64,000 nucleotides of DNA from Thermoplasmatales archaeon I-plasma (GTDB lineage Archaea > Thermoplasmatota > Thermoplasmata > Thermoplasmatales > GCA-001856825). Below are positions 6,635-15,480 of the stretch, in pieces. The stretch covers positions 490,568 to 554,567 of the forward strand of contig ATMD01000004.1 of the NCBI GenBank assembly GCA_001856825.1, in the 5' to 3' direction. Numbering within the stretch: the first letter of the stretch is position 1; every line of letters begins with the position of its first letter. The notes beneath the pieces were generated by a model. That model made no database searches. It worked only from the letters and a program-made list of their open reading frames with translations, and was not told where the DNA came from. Made by a program: the position numbers and the translations under genes.

Positions 6635-8264
6635 AAACGGCATACCATTCCCCCTCGTAGAGAAAAGAATATGCTTCCCTAGGGAGTTCCTTGAAAACCA
6701 CTCTCTTGTCCTCGGGAAAACTGGAACAGGAAAGTCAAACTTGCTTGCGCAACTGATTAGGATGTACGAGGAAGAGGGTAAAACTGTGTTGGTCTTTGAT
6801 CCTCATGGTGAACTTTGGAAATACGGTAGCCCAAATTCATCCATTGTAACCCTTTCACCTTTTCCCGGCCAGGAAATGGGATTCCTACGGTTCAACATGA
6901 TGTCAGTCCTACCTTACCAGAGCGAAAGGGAACGATTGATAAACGAAGAACTTGTTGTGCAGACTCTTAAGGATATATTCTCCACGGAATCTGCTTTTTC
7001 TATAGGCACTTGGGGACCGAGGATAGAGCTGATATTCACCGTACTTACCAGACTGCTCCTGAAGTACAAGATCAATCCGACAATCCAGGACCTGGCTGAC
7101 CTGCTCCTTAATTATTACAAAAGAAAGGATTTTTCATCTTCGCTTGAACCTGAGGAAAAGACGCAATTCTATTCAATATTCAGCCAGGGGCCGGAGTTCA
7201 TATCATCCAGCGTTAACAAGATTGTCCCTCTACTGACAAGCGATGTATCCAAGAAGCTATTCGCATCAAGGGAGGATTTTTATGACCTTTCGAAACTGAA
7301 GAATACCCTTTACGTAGAACTATCTGGAGAATTTTCTCCAAGTTCCCTTGCCAGGCCATTTTCGATAATGCTTCTATACAAGATTTGGAACAACGTGATT
7401 CTTCGGCGAATGAGCGATGTAGTTCTGGTCATGGATGAATTCCAAACCTTCTCCCCCCACATATCGCAGCGACTGGTAACTGAAGGAAGAAAATTTTCCC
7501 TTTGGGCAGTCATGGCGACACAATCACTCTCATCCCTTGATCAGTCGCTTGCCTCTGCAATACGGACAAATGCCCACAACTTCTTCCTATTTCAGCTCTC
7601 CAACGAAGACGCATCCTCATTTAGATACGGTGGAAAGCCCTTAAGGAATCCGGAATTTCACAGATTCAATTGCCTTGTACCAAGGAGCGAAAGTACATTC
7701 TACGGAATGACTAGATTGGCCTCTCCCAGCAAGGAATTCTCTATTTCAAGGGAATTCTATGATTTCGCGGGTGACGAGGAGATACTCGACAGCGAATTTC
7801 CGGAAAGGATGGACCCGGTTCGCCTTAGCAACCTGATATCTTTGGGCCTGGCAACGATTGTTGACGGAAAGGTGCATATGGAGGAGGAATATTTCGAAAA
7901 GATTGGTTCAAGGCACAAGAGAGGGAGTGAGTCGATGTTCCACAGGTACCTTGTTACAAGATCGTATTTCTTTTTCAGGAATAAGGGGTATGATGTTTAC
8001 GAAGGAATAGAGTACGACGGCCGTCGACCGGACCTTGTTATAGTGAAGGATCAGGAGAGAATTGCAGTAGAATGCGAATATTCCGATGTTCATAATAAAT
8101 CGAGAATCATTGAGAAGATGAAATTCTACAGCAATGTCATATTTTCCGCTTTCAGGGACAAGAAGGGGGAGTTCCCTCCTGACACCAATCTGCTGCTGAT
8201 TCCCCCTATTGGGGATCATTCTGAGCCAGAATACTTGGGGGATAGGAATGTAATTGACCTATGA
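6615..8264 (+). CDS. HerA/VirD4-like ATPase fused to a nuclease-like domain
   Basis: With ATG 6615 (preceded by GGGAGTGGAG) the product has 549 residues; a start at 6600 would add five. Residues 34-41 are the Walker A motif GKTGTGKS, residues 60-65 FDPHGE, 271-277 the Walker B LVMDEFQ, and 301-304 ATQS, the pattern of conjugation-type and HerA-like DNA-translocating ATPases. After about residue 435 comes a separate segment with YEGIEYDGRRPDLVIV and IAVECEYS, followed by lysines K501/K503. It resembles PD-(D/E)xK or replication-relaxation type domains (E463, D473, E486 as candidate acids), although the usual lysine after the glutamate is absent. There is no membrane segment. Context is a three-gene overlapping cassette. 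Confidence 0.75.
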   Translation: MDYWPYENGIPFPLVEKRICFPREFLENHSLVLGKTGTGKSNLLAQLIRMYEEEGKTVLVFDPHGELWKYGSPNSSIVTLSPFPGQEMGFLRFNMMSVLPYQSERERLINEELVVQTLKDIFSTESAFSIGTWGPRIELIFTVLTRLLLKYKINPTIQDLADLLLNYYKRKDFSSSLEPEEKTQFYSIFSQGPEFISSSVNKIVPLLTSDVSKKLFASREDFYDLSKLKNTLYVELSGEFSPSSLARPFSIMLLYKIWNNVILRRMSDVVLVMDEFQTFSPHISQRLVTEGRKFSLWAVMATQSLSSLDQSLASAIRTNAHNFFLFQLSNEDASSFRYGGKPLRNPEFHRFNCLVPRSESTFYGMTRLASPSKEFSISREFYDFAGDEEILDSEFPERMDPVRLSNLISLGLATIVDGKVHMEEEYFEKIGSRHKRGSESMFHRYLVTRSYFFFRNKGYDVYEGIEYDGRRPDLVIVKDQERIAVECEYSDVHNKSRIIEKMKFYSNVIFSAFRDKKGEFPPDTNLLLIPPIGDHSEPEYLGDRNVIDL

Positions 8265-8388
8265 TCAGGAGTAGGGACGGAAGTTATTATCTCTAAATTT
8301 ACCCATTTTATTGCAATCTCCCTCCCAAATGAAATACCGTCATTGTTGCATGGAACAGAAAGGATTTCAGTGTGGAAGTTGATATACC

Positions 8389-8859
8389 ATGGTGGAAATA
8401 TTCATCGATGGGAATTATTCAAATATCAGGTTCTCTGCGGCACACTTCATTCCTGGTGACTGGAAATGCTCGCGTATCCACGGTCACGACTATTCCATAT
8501 CAGTGAGGATAACAGGCTCTCTTGGCGATAAAACATATTTCCTGGACTTCTCGAAGGCTAAATCCAAGCTAAAGGAAATAGCTGACCATCTGGACCACAG
8601 AGTGCTCATTCCTGAGAAGAGGGACGGGATATCCATAGGCAGAAGGGAAGGTAATCTGGTTGTTGGAATTGAAGGTAAGACTTACAGTTTCCCCGAAGAA
8701 GAGGCAAGGATTGTTCCAGTCAAGGATACGACAGCAGAATGTCTGAGTCAATACATTCTCGGAAAATTCATTGATTCCCTAGATCAGGAAGTTGAAGGGG
8801 TGGATATAGAAGTACATGAGGGACCTGGACAGTATGCAAAATCAAGCTGGAAAAAATAA
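8389..8859 (+). CDS. queD: 6-pyruvoyl/6-carboxy-tetrahydropterin synthase family protein
   Basis: A 156-residue QueD/PTPS protein. Zinc ligands are seen in FSAAHF and IHGHDY, the catalytic cysteine in WKCSRIHGH, the LDHR motif near residue 70, and the conserved glutamate in VHEGPGQY at the C-terminus. With QueC downstream it should convert dihydroneopterin triphosphate to 6-carboxytetrahydropterin for preQ0 and archaeosine in tRNA. An insert around residues 78-105 (RDGISIGRREGNLVVGIEG) is longer than in short bacterial QueD. The gene overlaps queC by 26 nt. QueE is not in the window. Confidence 0.9.
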   Translation: MVEIFIDGNYSNIRFSAAHFIPGDWKCSRIHGHDYSISVRITGSLGDKTYFLDFSKAKSKLKEIADHLDHRVLIPEKRDGISIGRREGNLVVGIEGKTYSFPEEEARIVPVKDTTAECLSQYILGKFIDSLDQEVEGVDIEVHEGPGQYAKSSWKK

Positions 8860-9562
8860 GGCTGTCAGCCTTCTTTCAGGTGGCCTGGACAGTTCCACTC
8901 TCCTCTCTTACGTCCTGTCCAAAGGATATGAAGTGATAGCACTGTCATTTGACTACGGACAACGACACACAAGGGAGCTGGATTCTGCTAGGAAAATAGC
9001 AAGTTACTATGGCGTGAAACACAAGATTATGAAACTGGATTTGAGGGCAATCGGTGGAAGCGCCCTTACAGGGGATATTGAAGTTCCCGACGTTCCTGTG
9101 GAAGACATTGGTAAGGAGATACCGGTAACGTACGTCCCGGCAAGGAATACTATACTGCTGTCCATAGCACTTGGTCTTGCGGAGGTGACTGACTCATCCA
9201 AGATATTCATAGGTGCCAATGCACTGGATTACTCAGGTTACCCTGACTGCCGGCCGGAGTATTTCGATTCCATCAACAAAACATTCAATTTGGCAACCAA
9301 GAAGACTGTGGAAGGTGGTAGCATCGAGGTTGAGGCCCCCTTACTGCGATATTCTAAAGCAGATATAGTCAGACTTGCAAACAGGCTCAAAACGCCTCTA
9401 GAGCTGACCTGGTCTTGCTACAACGGGAAGGAAAGAGCTTGCGGCGTATGCGATTCCTGCAAACTCAGGTTGAAGGGTTTCATGGAGGCAGGGCTGGAAG
9501 ACCCGGTTGAGTATGAATCCTACCCTGATTTTTATTCCGATTATATCAAAGAAAGAAGGTAG
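8834..9562 (+). CDS. queC: 7-cyano-7-deazaguanine synthase
   Basis: A PP-loop ATPase with the N-terminal SGGLDSSTLL pyrophosphate-binding motif, SFDYGQRHTRELDSA, the PARNTI segment, and a C-terminal zinc site CYNGKERACGVCDSCKLR. It converts 7-carboxy-7-deazaguanine to preQ0 using ATP and ammonia, the precursor of archaeosine at tRNA position 15. The ATG at 8834 (MQNQAGKNK) is preferred to the one at 8816, which would lie deeper inside queD. The overlap with queD indicates coupled translation. Confidence 0.93.
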   Translation: MQNQAGKNKAVSLLSGGLDSSTLLSYVLSKGYEVIALSFDYGQRHTRELDSARKIASYYGVKHKIMKLDLRAIGGSALTGDIEVPDVPVEDIGKEIPVTYVPARNTILLSIALGLAEVTDSSKIFIGANALDYSGYPDCRPEYFDSINKTFNLATKKTVEGGSIEVEAPLLRYSKADIVRLANRLKTPLELTWSCYNGKERACGVCDSCKLRLKGFMEAGLEDPVEYESYPDFYSDYIKERR

Positions 9563-9634
9563 TTTACTATAGTCTAACAAGATCAATGAATTATTACAGG
9601 GAAAAACAATTTAACAGATTAATACTGGGGTGGT

Positions 9635-10030
9635 GTGATAAAGGACCTTGAGATCACTTCAATAGAGGGCAGAAGGTATGCCCCTATAGACACAAGACCG
9701 CAGGAAGTCAGGATAGATCAAAACTTGACAATTGTTGACGTAAGGAAGGAGAATGAGTTTTCAAGAATCATCTACAAGTTCACATCTTCATTTTCAACTC
9801 TTGGAGCAATTTCACTTGAAGGTTCTCTTCTTTACCAGGGTGGAGAAGAGATAGAGGTAAAATGGAAAAAGGACAAATCGCTTCCAGACCTGGTAGCAAA
9901 CGAGGTGCAAACTGCAATTTTCTCGTCTTCTGTAATTGAGACAATACTGATAGCGAGGGATCTTAGACTGCCACCACCCATTCCCATGCCTACTATACAG
10001 AAGAAGAAAGATGTAGTAGGATTTGGATGA
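9635..10030 (+). CDS. Conserved hypothetical protein, possibly SecB-like fold
   Basis: A 131-residue protein beginning at GTG 9635. The predicted content is mainly beta strands followed by one helix (DLVANEVQTAIFSSSVIETILIARDL) and a proline-rich RLPPPIPMPTIQ tail. That end (helix, then LPPPIPxP) resembles archaeal and bacterial SecB-like proteins, but the similarity is weak and by eye. No catalytic motif is visible. It stands alone between queC and the convergent TFS gene. Confidence 0.5.
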   Translation: MIKDLEITSIEGRRYAPIDTRPQEVRIDQNLTIVDVRKENEFSRIIYKFTSSFSTLGAISLEGSLLYQGGEEIEVKWKKDKSLPDLVANEVQTAIFSSSVIETILIARDLRLPPPIPMPTIQKKKDVVGFG

Positions 10031-10083
10031 TATTCTAGTTATACCAGAACAGGAGGCAATATTCCCTGAAATGTCCTAGACTC

Positions 10084-10389
10084 TCAGTACTCTCTCCAAC
10101 GATGACCGCAGTGAGTGCAGGTGTAAAATCTCGTTTCTGGCTCGTCTGCAGCTCTGGTCTGTAAAGCTTCCCAATAAACGCCAAATTCGTGGCACTTTGG
10201 GCATTGAACTGTCTTGTCTATAGGTAGGTTAATCTCTTCCTTCTCTACTACAATAGTTTCCTTCTTCTTGCCCTTCTCCACTATGCCTTTCTTCTCTTCT
10301 TCTTTGATAGGGAGTGTATTTCCACATTTCCTGCATACCCAAACTTCCCCCTTTGGGAACATCATCGACCCACACTTAGGACAGAACAC
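10084..10389 (-). CDS. tfs: Transcription factor S (RNA polymerase subunit M/TFIIS-like)
   Basis: A 101-residue protein with two zinc ribbons: C3/C6/C19/C22 at the N-terminus (FCPKCGSMM...VCRKCGN) and C63/C66/C91/C94 at the C-terminus. Between the last pairs is QTRAADEPET, with the acidic D82-E83 pair that enters the RNA polymerase active site to stimulate transcript cleavage. The linker is a lysine/glutamate-rich stretch. The gene is monocistronic and 40 bp divergent from the methyltransferase gene. Confidence 0.95.
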   Translation of the reverse strand: MFCPKCGSMMFPKGEVWVCRKCGNTLPIKEEEKKGIVEKGKKKETIVVEKEEINLPIDKTVQCPKCHEFGVYWEALQTRAADEPETRFYTCTHCGHRWREY

Positions 10390-10429
10390 TAATTCCCAAA
10401 GTTATATTAAATAAATACATTTTCCTGCG

Positions 10430-11323
10430 TTGAGAGTCCCGTACATTAAAATCAAGCAATCAAAGGCAAACGAGGAGATTGAAAGGTTAAGAAGAAGCGA
10501 TGAGCTACTGAAACAGTTCAAGATTAGGAGGGAAGGCAGCTGGGTCATGGTACCGGTAAGGAATTCCGAACTGGAGGGTGAGTTTGAAGAGAACTCAAAG
10601 AAGAAGATGGAGCACGTTGGAAGCTTCGAGAAAATATCTGATTTCTTCGTCATAAAAGAGAGGGAAGGATGGGAAAAGGTACTTGACGAGATAAGGGAAA
10701 AACAGAATCCAAGAGCGATATTCCTGGATAAGGGAGTGGAAGGACGGTTACGTATTAGGAAGCTTGAACTGATTTACGGCAAGGGGAAGCCAACTGGTAT
10801 CATCAAGGAAAATGGTCTACGTTACATTGTCGATCTGCAAAGGGCATACTTCTCACCCCGGCTGGCAGGGTTGAGGAGGGAAATCACGGATAACTGTCTA
10901 AATTCTTCTGACTCAGAACTAGTAGTCGATATGTATGCAGGAATTGGGCCAATTTCAATACCTCTGCTGAAAGGAGGGAAGAAAGTGCTTTCAATAGACG
11001 TAAATCCAAGCGCCGTAGAGCTGCTTTCCAAAAACATGAGGCTAAACAAAGTCAGAGGGAATATGTTGATCGCAGATTCTAACAGTATATTCGACTGCCT
11101 TGAGGGTGTAGGTGAGGTAATAATGAATAATCCTACTCAACCTCTGTCCGTGACAAATAGCATAATCGGAAAGATGGAATCCGGTACAGTCATCCATGTG
11201 ACATACATATCCAACAAGACTGATAAGATAGAATTTGACGGCGCGAGCGTTCTTGAAAGAAAGATTGTTCATGGTTATTCACCAACATCCTCACTTTTTT
11301 ATTTTAGAATGCGAAAGAAGTAA
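10430..11323 (+). CDS. tRNA methyltransferase of the Trm5 family
   Basis: A 297-residue SAM-dependent class I methyltransferase starting at TTG 10430. Motif I is VVDMYAGIGPISIPLL (about 165-180), preceded by FSPRLAGLRREI, whose arginine matches the catalytic arginine region of Trm5. The MNxP motif is present as MNNP (N233, P235), where most archaeal Trm5 proteins have MNLP. The likely product is m1G37 in tRNA; a wyosine-pathway Trm5 relative cannot be excluded. The protein is shorter than the Methanocaldococcus enzyme (about 336 residues). It is followed by uppS after 32 bp. Confidence 0.75.
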   Translation: MRVPYIKIKQSKANEEIERLRRSDELLKQFKIRREGSWVMVPVRNSELEGEFEENSKKKMEHVGSFEKISDFFVIKEREGWEKVLDEIREKQNPRAIFLDKGVEGRLRIRKLELIYGKGKPTGIIKENGLRYIVDLQRAYFSPRLAGLRREITDNCLNSSDSELVVDMYAGIGPISIPLLKGGKKVLSIDVNPSAVELLSKNMRLNKVRGNMLIADSNSIFDCLEGVGEVIMNNPTQPLSVTNSIIGKMESGTVIHVTYISNKTDKIEFDGASVLERKIVHGYSPTSSLFYFRMRKK

Positions 11324-11355
11324 ACAATTTATTCCTTTTAACCATCTACTTGACG

Positions 11356-12141
11356 ATGCCAAAGCAGGGATTCTTCAATTCTGTCCTTTCGGGAATAAGG
11401 GAACGGTACGAGCAAAGTCTCCTTGAGGATATAAGAAAGGACCCTCTGCCGAAGCATATTGCCGTTATAATGGATGGTAACAGAAGGTTTGCAAGACAGC
11501 TCAAGGTATCTGACGACGAAGGCCATCTTCTTGGAAAGGAGAGGTTAGAGGAATTTCTAGACTGGGCCTACGATATTGGTATAAAGATTGTGACTGTCTA
11601 TGCCTTTTCTACAGAGAATTTCAAGAGGGATGCATCGGAGATAGAATATCTCATGAATTTATATGCGAATAGCTTCAACGACCTTATACGTGATGAAAGA
11701 ATAACAAAGAACAGGATCAGGGTGAAACTTATCGGTAAGACAGAGCTTCTACCTGAAACGCTCAGGGAAGCTGCAAGGAGGGCCGAGGAATATACAAAGG
11801 ACTTTGACAAGTACCTACTCAACGTAGCAATTGCTTACGGCGGAAGGGAGGAGATTCTAGATGCCATCAAGAACATATCAAAGGAAGTAATGAAGGGGAA
11901 AATAAATCCTGACAGTATTGACGAAAAACTAATTGAGAAATATCTCTACACTGGAGATATAGAAGACCCAGACTTGGTAATAAGAACATCGGGGGAGGAG
12001 AGGGTCAGCAACTTTCTGCTATGGCAGTCAGCATATTCCGAGCTTTATTTTACAGATGTATACTGGCCTGACATAACAAAACTTGACCTTCTCAAGGCCG
12101 TGAGGGATTACCAGAAGAGACAGAGGAGGTACGGAAGATAG
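11356..12141 (+). CDS. uppS: Polyprenyl diphosphate synthase, cis (UppS family)
   Basis: A 261-residue cis-prenyltransferase. The substrate-binding motif HIAVIMDGNRRFAR is near residue 36, TVYAFSTENFKR follows, and RTSGEERVSNFLLWQSAYSE and DVYWPD near the C-terminus complete the family set. It elongates an allylic diphosphate with isopentenyl diphosphate to make the lipid carrier for glycosylation. ATG 11356 is chosen; a TTG two codons upstream is also possible. Its stop (TAG) shares one base with the GTG start of tiaS. Confidence 0.93.
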   Translation: MPKQGFFNSVLSGIRERYEQSLLEDIRKDPLPKHIAVIMDGNRRFARQLKVSDDEGHLLGKERLEEFLDWAYDIGIKIVTVYAFSTENFKRDASEIEYLMNLYANSFNDLIRDERITKNRIRVKLIGKTELLPETLREAARRAEEYTKDFDKYLLNVAIAYGGREEILDAIKNISKEVMKGKINPDSIDEKLIEKYLYTGDIEDPDLVIRTSGEERVSNFLLWQSAYSELYFTDVYWPDITKLDLLKAVRDYQKRQRRYGR

Positions 12142-13412
12142 TGCCTATTATCGGTATAGATGATACTGACTCCAAGACGGAGATGTGCACCACCTACCTC
12201 ACAATTGAAATATTGAAAACCTCAAATCTTGATCTTGTTGGATACCCGAATCTCGTCAGGCTTAATCCGAACATACCACTGAAGACTAGAGGAAATGCAG
12301 CTATTTCCATTACGCTAGGAAGGGGGGGTGGGGAAAGGACAGAAATTGGTAAAATAGGGGATGAACCCATATTCTCGTATGAACGGTATACTGAAGAAAA
12401 AATGGACATTGACGTCATGTCCCTTATAGAAAGATTTTCCCCAAAGGACAAGGATACAAATCCTGCTCTAGTGATAGGAAGTGAGAGGAATGACGAGAAC
12501 TTTTACTGGGATGCCGTCAGGGAATATGTGGACTATGAGAAAGTGATTGGAAGAATAAAGGGGGAATTCAGGACTGTGAATGGACAGATAGGGGTTGTCG
12601 GGGCTAATGCTGCCATCTCTTGGCCTGGAGTAAACAGTACATTTGAATTGATCGCATATCTTGCAAACGAAAGGTGGGGAGGTGAGCATTTTGTTGATGA
12701 CGCAAGTTCTATGAGGATAGAGCAAACATATCCTGACACTTTTGACAGTTTCGACTTCAATAACAATTATAATGCCATCAGGCCAACAACGAAGACTCCC
12801 GTGCTGTTCGGGATAAGGGGTATAAACCCTGCCCGACTAATTAAATACGGAAGTGAAGTGAAAAGCGAGCCTTACCATTCTTACATTGTTTACCGCACTA
12901 ACCAGGGAACAGACGATCATCTGGTAGAGAGGAGTATTGGCGGGTCAAAACTTTACAATTCCTCGATAATACGGGGATTCGTCTCTTCAGAACCTCTATG
13001 GGCGAGGGGGGGAATACTAAGTTTTGATATCACAAACAAGGGAGAAAGTATCAAGGTTGTGGCAATGGAACCAACTAAGGAATTCAGGAACACTCTTTCT
13101 AAACTGAGGAAGGGGGACGAAGTCAGGATATACGGGGGAATCACCAAGGCAGGAATCATAAACGTCGAGAAGATACAACTCATATCCGTTTCATCCGTGA
13201 TAGAAGTTAGGCCACCCCTCTGCCCAAACTGCGGAACTAGAATGGAAAGCGTTGGCAAAAATGGTGGTTTCAGGTGCAGAAAGTGCGGTGCTCGCAGCAA
13301 AACAGGTGAAGTAAAGAAGGAGAAGAGGGAGATAACCCCTGGTTTCTATGAAGTCCCGATCATAGCCAGAAGGCATCTTGCCAGACCACTAAAATTAGGA
13401 ATCGTAAAATGA
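12141..13412 (+). CDS. tiaS: tRNA(Ile2) 2-agmatinylcytidine synthetase
   Basis: A 423-residue protein beginning IIGIDDTDSKTEMCTTYL, the signature start of TiaS. The middle part carries FGIRG and the DUF1743-type kinase core, an OB-fold follows, and a zinc ribbon CPNCGTRME...FRCRKCGAR closes near residue 360-385. TiaS attaches agmatine to C34 of the AUA-decoding tRNA-Ile and is essential in archaea. GTG 12141 is used as start. Its end overlaps the next gene by 4 nt (ATGA). Confidence 0.95.
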   Translation: MPIIGIDDTDSKTEMCTTYLTIEILKTSNLDLVGYPNLVRLNPNIPLKTRGNAAISITLGRGGGERTEIGKIGDEPIFSYERYTEEKMDIDVMSLIERFSPKDKDTNPALVIGSERNDENFYWDAVREYVDYEKVIGRIKGEFRTVNGQIGVVGANAAISWPGVNSTFELIAYLANERWGGEHFVDDASSMRIEQTYPDTFDSFDFNNNYNAIRPTTKTPVLFGIRGINPARLIKYGSEVKSEPYHSYIVYRTNQGTDDHLVERSIGGSKLYNSSIIRGFVSSEPLWARGGILSFDITNKGESIKVVAMEPTKEFRNTLSKLRKGDEVRIYGGITKAGIINVEKIQLISVSSVIEVRPPLCPNCGTRMESVGKNGGFRCRKCGARSKTGEVKKEKREITPGFYEVPIIARRHLARPLKLGIVK

Positions 13413-13894
13413 TATGCGTAACAGGAACACCGGGAGTTGGAAAGTCCACGGTCAAGAATGAATTGAACCAACGTGGGTTCAAGGCCCTGGAATTTGACTC
13501 ACTGATAGGTGATTGTATCGTTGAGGAAGTAGAGGGGGAGAGGATTGTGGATGAGGAGTGTCTTCATGAAATCAATGCAGACGGCATATACTTCGGACAC
13601 TTATCCCACTTTTCCAAATGCAGAAAAGTTGTAGTAATGAGGGCGCACTTAGCTGATATTGAGGCCAGGCTCAAGGAAAGGGGGTACAGCAAATCAAAGA
13701 TCATGGACAACCTTGAAAGCGAGGCTATTGACCTGATAGGCTTTGAGGCAGAGGGATTTCATCCCGGTGACACCTTCGAAGTTCTTAACTCCAGCGTGAA
13801 AGAGACAGCGGACTTCATAGAAAATATAATTAAAGGAAGAGAGCCTAAGAGCCTGAAGATCGACCTTGTGGAGGAGATACTGGATTGGTATTAG
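13409..13894 (+). CDS. AK6/Fap7-type adenylate kinase
   Basis: A 161-residue P-loop NMP kinase with CVTGTPGVGKSTV at the N-terminus and a short lid region LKERGYSKSKIMDNLESEAID, typical of archaeal homologues of Fap7/hCINAP. These have adenylate kinase and ATPase activity and act in small-subunit ribosome maturation. The start overlaps tiaS by 4 nt and the end overlaps the next gene by 10 nt, so it sits inside one operon. Confidence 0.9.
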   Translation: MICVTGTPGVGKSTVKNELNQRGFKALEFDSLIGDCIVEEVEGERIVDEECLHEINADGIYFGHLSHFSKCRKVVVMRAHLADIEARLKERGYSKSKIMDNLESEAIDLIGFEAEGFHPGDTFEVLNSSVKETADFIENIIKGREPKSLKIDLVEEILDWY

Positions 13895-14493
13895 ATAAAG
13901 CTAGAAACAGATCGGGTTTCCTGTTGAACGGCGTTGCGTCAAGACTTGGAAATGTCAATCCAAATTCAATAACCATCATTTCATTCTTTCTTGCAATCCT
14001 GTTTGCTCTTACCTACTACTTCGGGCATAAAGGAATAATTTATCTTGTGGCTGCCCTTGCGCTAATCATTGGGTCTTCATATCTTGATGCTCTTGACGGT
14101 GCGGTTGCAAGAAAATTCAAAAAGGAGTCAAAGAAGGGGGATTTCTTGGATCACCTCCTCGACAGGTATTCTGATTTTGTTATCCTTTTTGGAATGGCAG
14201 TAAGCTCATTCGGGAACCTTTACTTTGGGATAATAGCTATAGCAGGAACCTTCCTGAGCAGTTACGTGGGGACCCAATCGCAGGCTGTAGGACTGAACAG
14301 ATTGTATGGAGGATTCCCTGGAAGGGCTGACAGACTCGTCATCATTATGATTGTGACAGTTCTGCAAATCTTCACTTTGAGAGTTGAGTTGTTTGGGTTC
14401 TACATTACTTCCTGGGCACTGTTATTCCTTGGTGTCATGGGATTTATCAACTCTGTTTACAGGGCTAGACTTGCCTACGCGTCTATCCCCTAG
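13885..14493 (+). CDS. CDP-alcohol phosphatidyltransferase (probably archaetidylinositol phosphate synthase)
   Basis: A 202-residue membrane enzyme with about five to six hydrophobic segments. The catalytic motif is complete: D-x2-DG-x2-AR-x8-G-x3-D-x3-D, seen as LDALDGAVARKF followed by KGDFLDHLLDRYSD. It transfers a CDP-activated lipid to an alcohol in polar lipid synthesis. Archaetidylinositol phosphate synthase is the usual function of such stand-alone archaeal enzymes; the substrate cannot be read from sequence. The start is TTG 13885, inside the previous gene. Its 3' end overlaps the convergent priL by 72 nt. Confidence 0.85.
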   Translation: MVLDKARNRSGFLLNGVASRLGNVNPNSITIISFFLAILFALTYYFGHKGIIYLVAALALIIGSSYLDALDGAVARKFKKESKKGDFLDHLLDRYSDFVILFGMAVSSFGNLYFGIIAIAGTFLSSYVGTQSQAVGLNRLYGGFPGRADRLVIIMIVTVLQIFTLRVELFGFYITSWALLFLGVMGFINSVYRARLAYASIP

Positions 14494-15480
14494 ATTCCTT
14501 ATTCTGTAGAAACTCAGGGGGTGTGATATCTTCCCCGAGCTACAAAGAGGGTCCCTCTCCTTGTAGCATAGTCCAAGGGAGCCCAGTGTCTGGCACGATG
14601 GAACGCTATACTCCCTTCCCCTGCCGGTTCCTGTTATGTGTTCAATCTGGTACTTCGTTATCTTTTCTGCAAAATCAGGAACCTCCCCAAAGTACTTCAG
14701 GATCTCGTCATTTGGAAGTCCTATCCTGTGGAGGAACGTTACGAGAAAGAAACGACCGGCATGAGAAACGTTTGCCCCTTTCTTCATCTGGTCTATTATT
14801 TCGGCAAGGCAAGGGGGGAATGATTTCTCGTTGAGAGGACCCAGGTTTGCCCTCTCCTGCCTGATCTCCCTTCCCCTGGAAATGACCTCGCTCACGTAGG
14901 GTTTGAGCAGGCTGTCTACTTCGGCTGGGAATTCTACAACCTCGTTTACCTCCTGCATGTACTTTCTGTAGAAGGCTTCCCTTATTATTTTTGAAAGTAC
15001 GTGCTTTGATGCCACAACGTACCCATTCCTTAACTCCTGATTGCACAACTTCAGCTCCTTGTCGTTGAATACGACTGCATTCTTTAGGAAGGAAGATATT
15101 GGAATTAGGAACTTTTCTTCCTCCCTTTCAATATCGACGTTGAGCTCATGTGCAATGGATTTCAGGGTTCTGGGGTCTTGCTCCCTTTCTAGGTTATCGT
15201 AAAGGGCATTTCTCTCTCTGATGGCATATCTGGCTGATGTGAAATAATCCCTTATGTAAGTGAGGATGATCTTCGTGATTATGTAACTCTTTACCCTCTC
15301 TTCTCCGTTTATAGGGAATGGTGCATCCTCCCCGTTGATGATACTGTAAAGCAGGTCTGCAGATTTATGGATGTAATATTCGTTTTCCTCAAGGAACTCT
15401 TTTAGCGATATTCCTTCGCCAAAGTATTGTATCAACCCCCTCCTTAGAAATGGATATTTTTCTATGATGTCTTCCTTCAT
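14422..15480 (-). CDS. priL: DNA primase large subunit
   Basis: With ATG 15480 (MKEDIIEKYPFL) the product has 352 residues. The C-terminal half has the 4Fe-4S cysteines of PriL: one in KSFPPCLAEI, then VPSCQTLGSLGLCYKERDPLC, ending with the HPLSFYR motif. It pairs with the catalytic PriS subunit (not in the window) to start DNA and RNA primers. The N-terminus overlaps the pepQ stop by 4 nt, and about 30 residues follow HPLSFYR, an extension that overlaps the convergent lipid gene by 72 nt. Confidence 0.92.
   Translation of the reverse strand: MKEDIIEKYPFLRRGLIQYFGEGISLKEFLEENEYYIHKSADLLYSIINGEDAPFPINGEERVKSYIITKIILTYIRDYFTSARYAIRERNALYDNLEREQDPRTLKSIAHELNVDIEREEEKFLIPISSFLKNAVVFNDKELKLCNQELRNGYVVASKHVLSKIIREAFYRKYMQEVNEVVEFPAEVDSLLKPYVSEVISRGREIRQERANLGPLNEKSFPPCLAEIIDQMKKGANVSHAGRFFLVTFLHRIGLPNDEILKYFGEVPDFAEKITKYQIEHITGTGRGREYSVPSCQTLGSLGLCYKERDPLCSSGKISHPLSFYRIRNLGDRRVGKSSPVNRVDKSHDTKE

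Noticed and set aside
10430-11323. MNNP in the Trm5-like protein as a broken catalytic motif
   Set aside because: The key Asn and Pro of the MNLP motif are both kept; only the middle residue differs, so loss of function is not indicated.
14523-15046. ORFs of 61-112 codons on both strands inside priL
   Set aside because: They lie wholly within priL, whose Fe-S cysteines and length prove the minus frame.
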